From NCBI GenBank assembly GCA_036873755.1, contig JAVTVY010047994.1, forward strand, positions 124,001 to 188,000: a DNA stretch of 64,000 nt, given 5' to 3'. Below are positions 59,300 through 64,000 of the stretch, piece by piece (the stretch's first letter is position 1; each line of letters begins with the position of its first letter). The notes below the pieces were generated by a model. The model saw only the letters and a program-made list of their open reading frames with translations, did no database searches and had not been told where the DNA came from. The DNA comes from Hanleya hanleyi. Its lineage: Eukaryota > Mollusca > Polyplacophora > Lepidopleurida > Hanleyidae. A program made the position numbers and the translations under genes.

Positions 59300-60090
59300 C
59301 GTTCAGTTGCCACTCGGTCGGACAGTTCCCTAGCACATTCCGCATGCTCGGTATATGCGCAGCTCAAAGGGTCACCTGATGCGTGATGCACCGCTGGAAT
59401 AGAACCCAGAGTCATGAAACATAACTGGAGGGATAGGGTTCCCTCCCTGCTTGTTTATGTACGAGACCCCCGTCAAGCTGTCCGATCGTACCAGAACAAC
59501 TTCCTCTCGAACGAACGGCAGAAACCGTTTCAGCGCCAGGAAGACCTCTCTCATCTCCAAGAGATTGATATGCCATGTCTTTTCCTGCACAGTTCATATT
59601 CCTTATGTCAGGTTCTCGTCTCGATGCGCTCCCCAGCGGTCCATGGAGGCGTTCGTATATAGGAATAAATTCGATTCCCGCGGATGCAACGGAACCCCGT
59701 AAGGATGATCCGGTTCCACCACCAGCCCAGGGCTGACAGTAGATTCGAATCTATCTGGACCGTAGACCGACCAAGAAGCTTGGAATTTCAATATCTTGCC
59801 ATCGATGGCGAACCGTAGGTACTTCCTGAAGTCCAAATGAATCGGTACATGGAAGTATGCGTCCTTCCAAATCTATTGAAGCGGCCCATATGCCGACCCG
59901 AACTAACCCGAGAGTTTCCATCAGAGGTTGTAGATCAAGAAACGGTTGCCATCCCCCGGTTTTCTTGAACACCAAATACATCCTGGTGTAAAGCCCGGAT
60001 CCGCTGCTACATCGTTCACCTCGCATTCAGCCGCTTTGGTCAGGAGGGCAGCGACCTCGTCCCGTAAAACTTGAAACATCCAAAGACTGG
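59300..60090 (-). pseudogene. DIRS-like RT and RNase H (element 2)
   Basis: In order on the - strand: FQVLRDEVAALLTKAAECE, YLVFKKTGGWQPFLDLQPL and AASIDLEGRIL (RT), RKYLRFAIDGK, then the RNase H words YTNASMDRWGAH, WHINLLEMREVFLALKRFL, RSDSLTG and YINKQGG. The RT catalytic YLDD segment is missing and several frameshifts are present. The order RT, RNase H, recombinase matches DIRS/Ngaro elements. Confidence 0.85.
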
Positions 60091-60169
60091 CATTTCTTGA
60101 AACTCAACTACTTGAATAAAGGACTGGATATTATTAATTTACCATGAATCCTGAATGATCCAGAGGTAC

Positions 60170-61437
60170 GCAGCGCTGTACCAAACTATCTAAGTTCACA
60201 GAACCTCCTTGCATTTCATATAAGTATACTAAATCTATAGCCACCAAAATATTCAATTACTCTAATCCTGTCAAGGAGTTTGACTGGAACTTATACACAT
60301 CTGGGGATATAGTTGTGATTGTGAATCATCGAACTTTATCTACACACCATGCAAGCATGTTGTGACTGGTGACCTTGATATAGCGAGTGATGACCTTCAA
60401 ACAGTCCTTATGAAGCGACCTAAATATAGAGATCCCGAGAAAAATAAACCTGAAGGCGGGCCAGAAGATAGTCCTGAGTGCACTGGAGGAGTACGTTATT
60501 GAGTGGTTAAAGCGAGAAAAAGTTGAACCTACAGTATTCGCTCACTGGCTGGACCTCACTAAGAAGAAGGTCGTTGAAATAATCCGCCATATTGACAGTA
60601 GTACCCTTCCCCAAACAAAACAAGTACTGAAAAACCTCAGTTCGCAAAAGTTCTAGCAAATTCGTCATAGTCCCAGCAGACCAAGCTCCAAATAATATAA
60701 CATTTTTATATGTAAATATTACTATTACCAGGAGCTGGTTAAGGAATTGATTATAAGCACACCCTCGGCGAATACGTCTACTTGCTCCCAAACAGCAGAA
60801 GATTTATTTAACAACCACAAACATTTCTTAAGGAAAGAGGTATTTGTCTTACAACCACTCATAACGATATACCGCAAAATGCATAAATCACCATACAAAG
60901 CTATATTCATAGCTGGTTCTAGAAGCTGCACCACCAAGCTTCTTCCAACCCTGTTGACGAGTGCCTTTCAGGCGGTAAAAGCATTTTGAGGGTATTGCAC
61001 CACTATTTCTAAGAACTCTGGCATTGATTGCAAGTGGATAATGAAAAACTCAAAATGTCTTACGGAGGAAGGTCACATACCATATAGACATGGGATTTCT
61101 CGACTCTTTATACTACAATCCCTCATCAGGACTTACTGTCCATCTTAGTTCAGTAATAGTAACGGTGTTCAAGAAAACTGAAAACTGATAAATTCATGTC
61201 AGAAGCCATAAATCATTCTTTGGCATTCATGGGATGTTTCTTTGTTTACAGACATGATCAAATTTCTCATTAATAATATCTATGTGAAATTTGGTAATAC
61301 AATATATCAACAGCATATAGGTATTCCAATGGGTACTAATTGTGCACCCCTTTTGGCTGACCTATATCTGTTCTCTTATGAATACGACTATATGCAGACG
61401 CTTTCAAAAACAGATTATTTCAAAGCCTGCGCATGGT
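60170..61437 (+). mobile_element. RT element, longest but degenerate copy (copy g)
   Basis: Retains N-terminal parts absent from other copies: VTGDLDIASDDLQTVLMKRP near 60380, and a frame at 60747-60989 with PLITIYRKMHKSPYKAIFIA. It then has MKNSKCLTEEGHIPYRHG and the palm start SWDVSLFTDMIKFLINNIY..GIPMGTNCAPLLADLYL at 61228-61380. It stops abruptly after the ADLYLFSYEYDYMQ region, so the YIDD half and 3' UTR are lost. Many stops. It sits between the RT and upstream parts of DIRS-like element 2, in opposite orientation. Confidence 0.8.
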
Positions 61438-63610
61438 TCTGTGCATGGTCTTTGTTACCCAGTCAAGACTTAGTCAGGAAGCGTCTCCGTCAGGCAATCT
61501 GCACCCTGGCCATCACCCGCGTCAGAAGGTCAAATTGCAGTAGGCAATTGCATACAGTGGCAGAGTTCTGGTGGAGGAACCGATGGGAGCACAACAGGCT
61601 GCAGACTTGGTTCCGCGTTCAGGGAGGGCAATCGGGACACGGTTTTGTCATCAGTATGCTGCAGGGCAGCAACGTGCGACGCATGGATCATCTGCAATGC
61701 TGAGCGTTCTTAACCCGGCCCGGGCCGGACACTCTACCAACTTGAGCTTTTCTTCGACTGAGTGACGTAATGAATCATTCAAATGTAAATCCTTCCGATG
61801 TTGACCTGTCAAAAAGAGGACTGCTGTCCAACCTACGAGGCCGCGTTCAATCGCTTCAGATAAAGGGCATCTAAAGAGCTCAGTGAATCTGGACCGTGGA
61901 ACCCGTAGGGAACACTTACCTTTTCCCTGTGGTGCTGGCGAAGCACGTCGAACAGCTGATCCACGAAGGGATCAACCTCTAATGAAGGCAGCTTGAGCCG
62001 AGTGTAAGAAGCTTTGGGCCTCCTGACATCTCCTGCTGGGCGGCTGCCCTCGAGAGAGCCGCATCGATGGTACCCACTTGCTACGGGTTCAGGTCAACGA
62101 AAGGAGTCCTCGTCAGATGTTGAACCGACACCCATATCCGAATCCTCCAGCAAACGATCATCGGAAGAACCGATGATGGAGCCGGATGAGATCGTAGGTC
62201 ATCCGAGATAGCTCATCTTAGCTTTCTAAGGGCATTTCACGTTTCACTTAACACTACCCTTAGATTTTCGCTGTGATTCGGCATGTATTTCACACGGCGC
62301 CATCTATCTAGAGGGAGATAATCCAGTTCGAAAGTTGTTCCCAAAGCATGAGGTCAAATGTCGGCCCCATTTAAACGAGCCAATGAAATTATCTGTATTC
62401 AAATATTTCTCACATGCAAACATGTCAGTTTCACGAGGTGCAAGACTGGGAGAGTCTACGCGAGACCAAAACGAAGTTGTGCAAATTAGCTATTTTATTT
62501 CTCACTCTAGTGGAGCATGCTTCTTTGTTTATCTTAAGAAACAAACGGCCTAACATATTTGAAAACAAAATAAAATCGGCGGCAGACCACAGGAAAATGA
62601 TATGCTTTTTATTTTGTGATGGGGGCACTTCGAGGCCCACCATGGGATCATTTCAATCAATCACTTTCTGGAGGTGTGTCTTCGTTGTATGAATGCGATT
62701 GCACCGATGTCGGATGTAACGGGTCCAGTCGGATGTGACCATTTGGGAAACTCCCTATTACACTCAGATAGCACCCGTTACCGCATGGCTACGAGCAGAA
62801 GTTTCTACGTATGATCGTGCCATGCGTTCGGATGATGAGATAGCTGGTCAGTTAAGCAGAAACACTGGTTTACTGCGTAGGATAGAGAAATATTTACCGT
62901 TTTTCACGATATTAACTTTCTATAATTCTTTTTTTAACTCATTTATACATTGATTATTGTAGTATTGTGTGGGGCAATTCTGCATATATCCCGATTGCAT
63001 AAGCTCTAGAAGTTCGCTGTTCGCCTGCAGGACCACATACTCGTGGAGATTGCACCATCCCAGCCATTAAACAAACAGTGTAAATTTATGCTCGTTCCAG
63101 AGAGGATGGACTACAGAACTGTTGATAAAGCTGTCAAGAATTTAACTCCCAGTTACATTAGTGGCATTTTCACCCACAGGAGTACAATTTCTTGTCGTAA
63201 AACTCGATCAAGTTTATAAAACTGAAGTCAAACTCCAGTCGGCCCAAATGCCTTTAGATACAAATGTGCTACACTTTTTTAAAAATCTTGACAAGGGAAT
63301 TAGTCACCATGCCTGCTGAGTTTCAAACAGAACTATTTTTAAAATTTCGTCCAAACCTATTGACTTTTTTTTACTCATTTATCGTCTATATAGATATTAG
63401 CGAAGCCAAATATTACTTAAATTATCTTTAATTTTACTTGTATGTATAAATAAGAAAGACTATAACATCATGATATAGTATGAATACGAAACTGCGCATC
63501 TGAAAACCCCTCGGCTCTGGGTGCCAGCCATTCATAATGTATTCAATTTGAAGCAAGACTTCAGGAACACCAAGCAGTCAAGTGACAAATATACAGATTA
63601 TGAAAAAATT
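61438..63610. other. Possible upstream part of DIRS element 2; otherwise no gene
   Basis: To about 62.2 kb the - strand shows broken frames with a composition like a DIRS gag (LEVDPFVDQLFDVLRQHH-type words), consistent with the upstream part of element 2. Beyond this I recognise nothing. Confidence 0.3.
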
Positions 63611-63614
63611 TGCC

Positions 63615-64000
63615 ATTAGAAATGGCCTCTAAGGTTTATGTCCAATCAGAGAAGTCGGTATTCATTACATAAGTCTGTTGATGCATCGATGATGTATACC
63701 AAATTTTGTCATAGAGCATTTGAAAATTATCAGAGATAGAGATCATTAATGATTTCGCATAAATTAAAGATGGCCGCCCATCCTTCCCACCACTCAGAGA
63801 AACTGATGTGGTTATTCATTGCAAGTGTCTTGATACATGGATGCTGTATACCAAGTTTCATATAGAACACTGAAATGGTATCAAAGATATACATCATCAA
63901 AGATTTTGCATAAATTAAAGATGGCCACCAAGGTTTCCGCCCAATCAGAAACGCCAGAACTGCCATTTATCGTAAGTCTATTGATGCATCGATGATATAT
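63615..64000. repeat. About 150-bp tandem repeat, runs off window
   Basis: Units start at about 63622, 63770 and 63922, each with 'gcataaattaaagatggccg'-type words and 'ttgatgcatcgatgatgtat' in the middle. Some 2.6 units are visible. Confidence 0.75.

Overview
The window is eukaryotic. Coding sequence is sparse and split by introns with GT..AG borders, there are no bacterial-style gene clusters, and most of the sequence is layered transposable-element debris and minisatellites. Short-repeat tails of the type 'ctgaaatattg..gaatgcgacgttaaa..actcactcac', together with a 'gtaagaggcgactaac' block, look like SINE tails I associate with molluscan genomes (abalone-like gastropods and bivalves). A mollusc or other lophotrochozoan is therefore the best guess, by inference only.

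0-21 kb: no host gene that I can support. It holds a tandem duplication, a fragment of a 5'-truncated reverse-transcriptase (RT) element whose 3' UTR has expanded into a 1.4-kb minisatellite, a palindromic MITE, a foldback element built around a 20-bp ACCGCGGT repeat, two more RT-element fragments, a SINE, a tRNA-like SINE head and two large palindromes.

21.2-30.8 kb: the one clear host gene. It is an eight-exon ETS-domain transcription factor on the + strand. All intron phases fit and the reading frame totals 317 codons plus a stop. The ETS domain is ESE/ELF3-like and lies at the C-terminus. The introns carry two minisatellites, a second copy of the palindromic MITE and repeat debris.

33.4-45.5 kb: a 12.1-kb transposon with very long inverted arms. 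Its termini AGTAGTATACAGCG../..CGCTGTATACTACT are flanked by a perfect 6-bp target duplication, GGTGGC, a combination reported for Polinton/Maverick elements. The arms run almost to the centre. The single-copy core holds one intact gene: three C2H2 zinc fingers joined to a conserved-looking domain of unknown function. The inner end of the opposite arm carries a mirrored 3' fragment of this gene. No Polinton integrase, polymerase or capsid genes are visible, so it looks like a non-autonomous or unfamiliar derivative. Each arm has acquired its own later insertions (an RT element and a 448-bp element on the left, a TA-flanked MITE on the right). The opposite arm preserves the matching empty sites.

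45.5-62 kb: two decayed DIRS-like tyrosine-recombinase retrotransposons on the - strand. Each is interrupted by a copy of the same RT-element family, and one is also cut by a TTAA-flanked piggyBac-like MITE. A second copy of the 448-bp element (424 bp, own target duplication) lies at 52.5 kb. The last 2 kb hold a roughly 150-bp tandem repeat that runs off the window.
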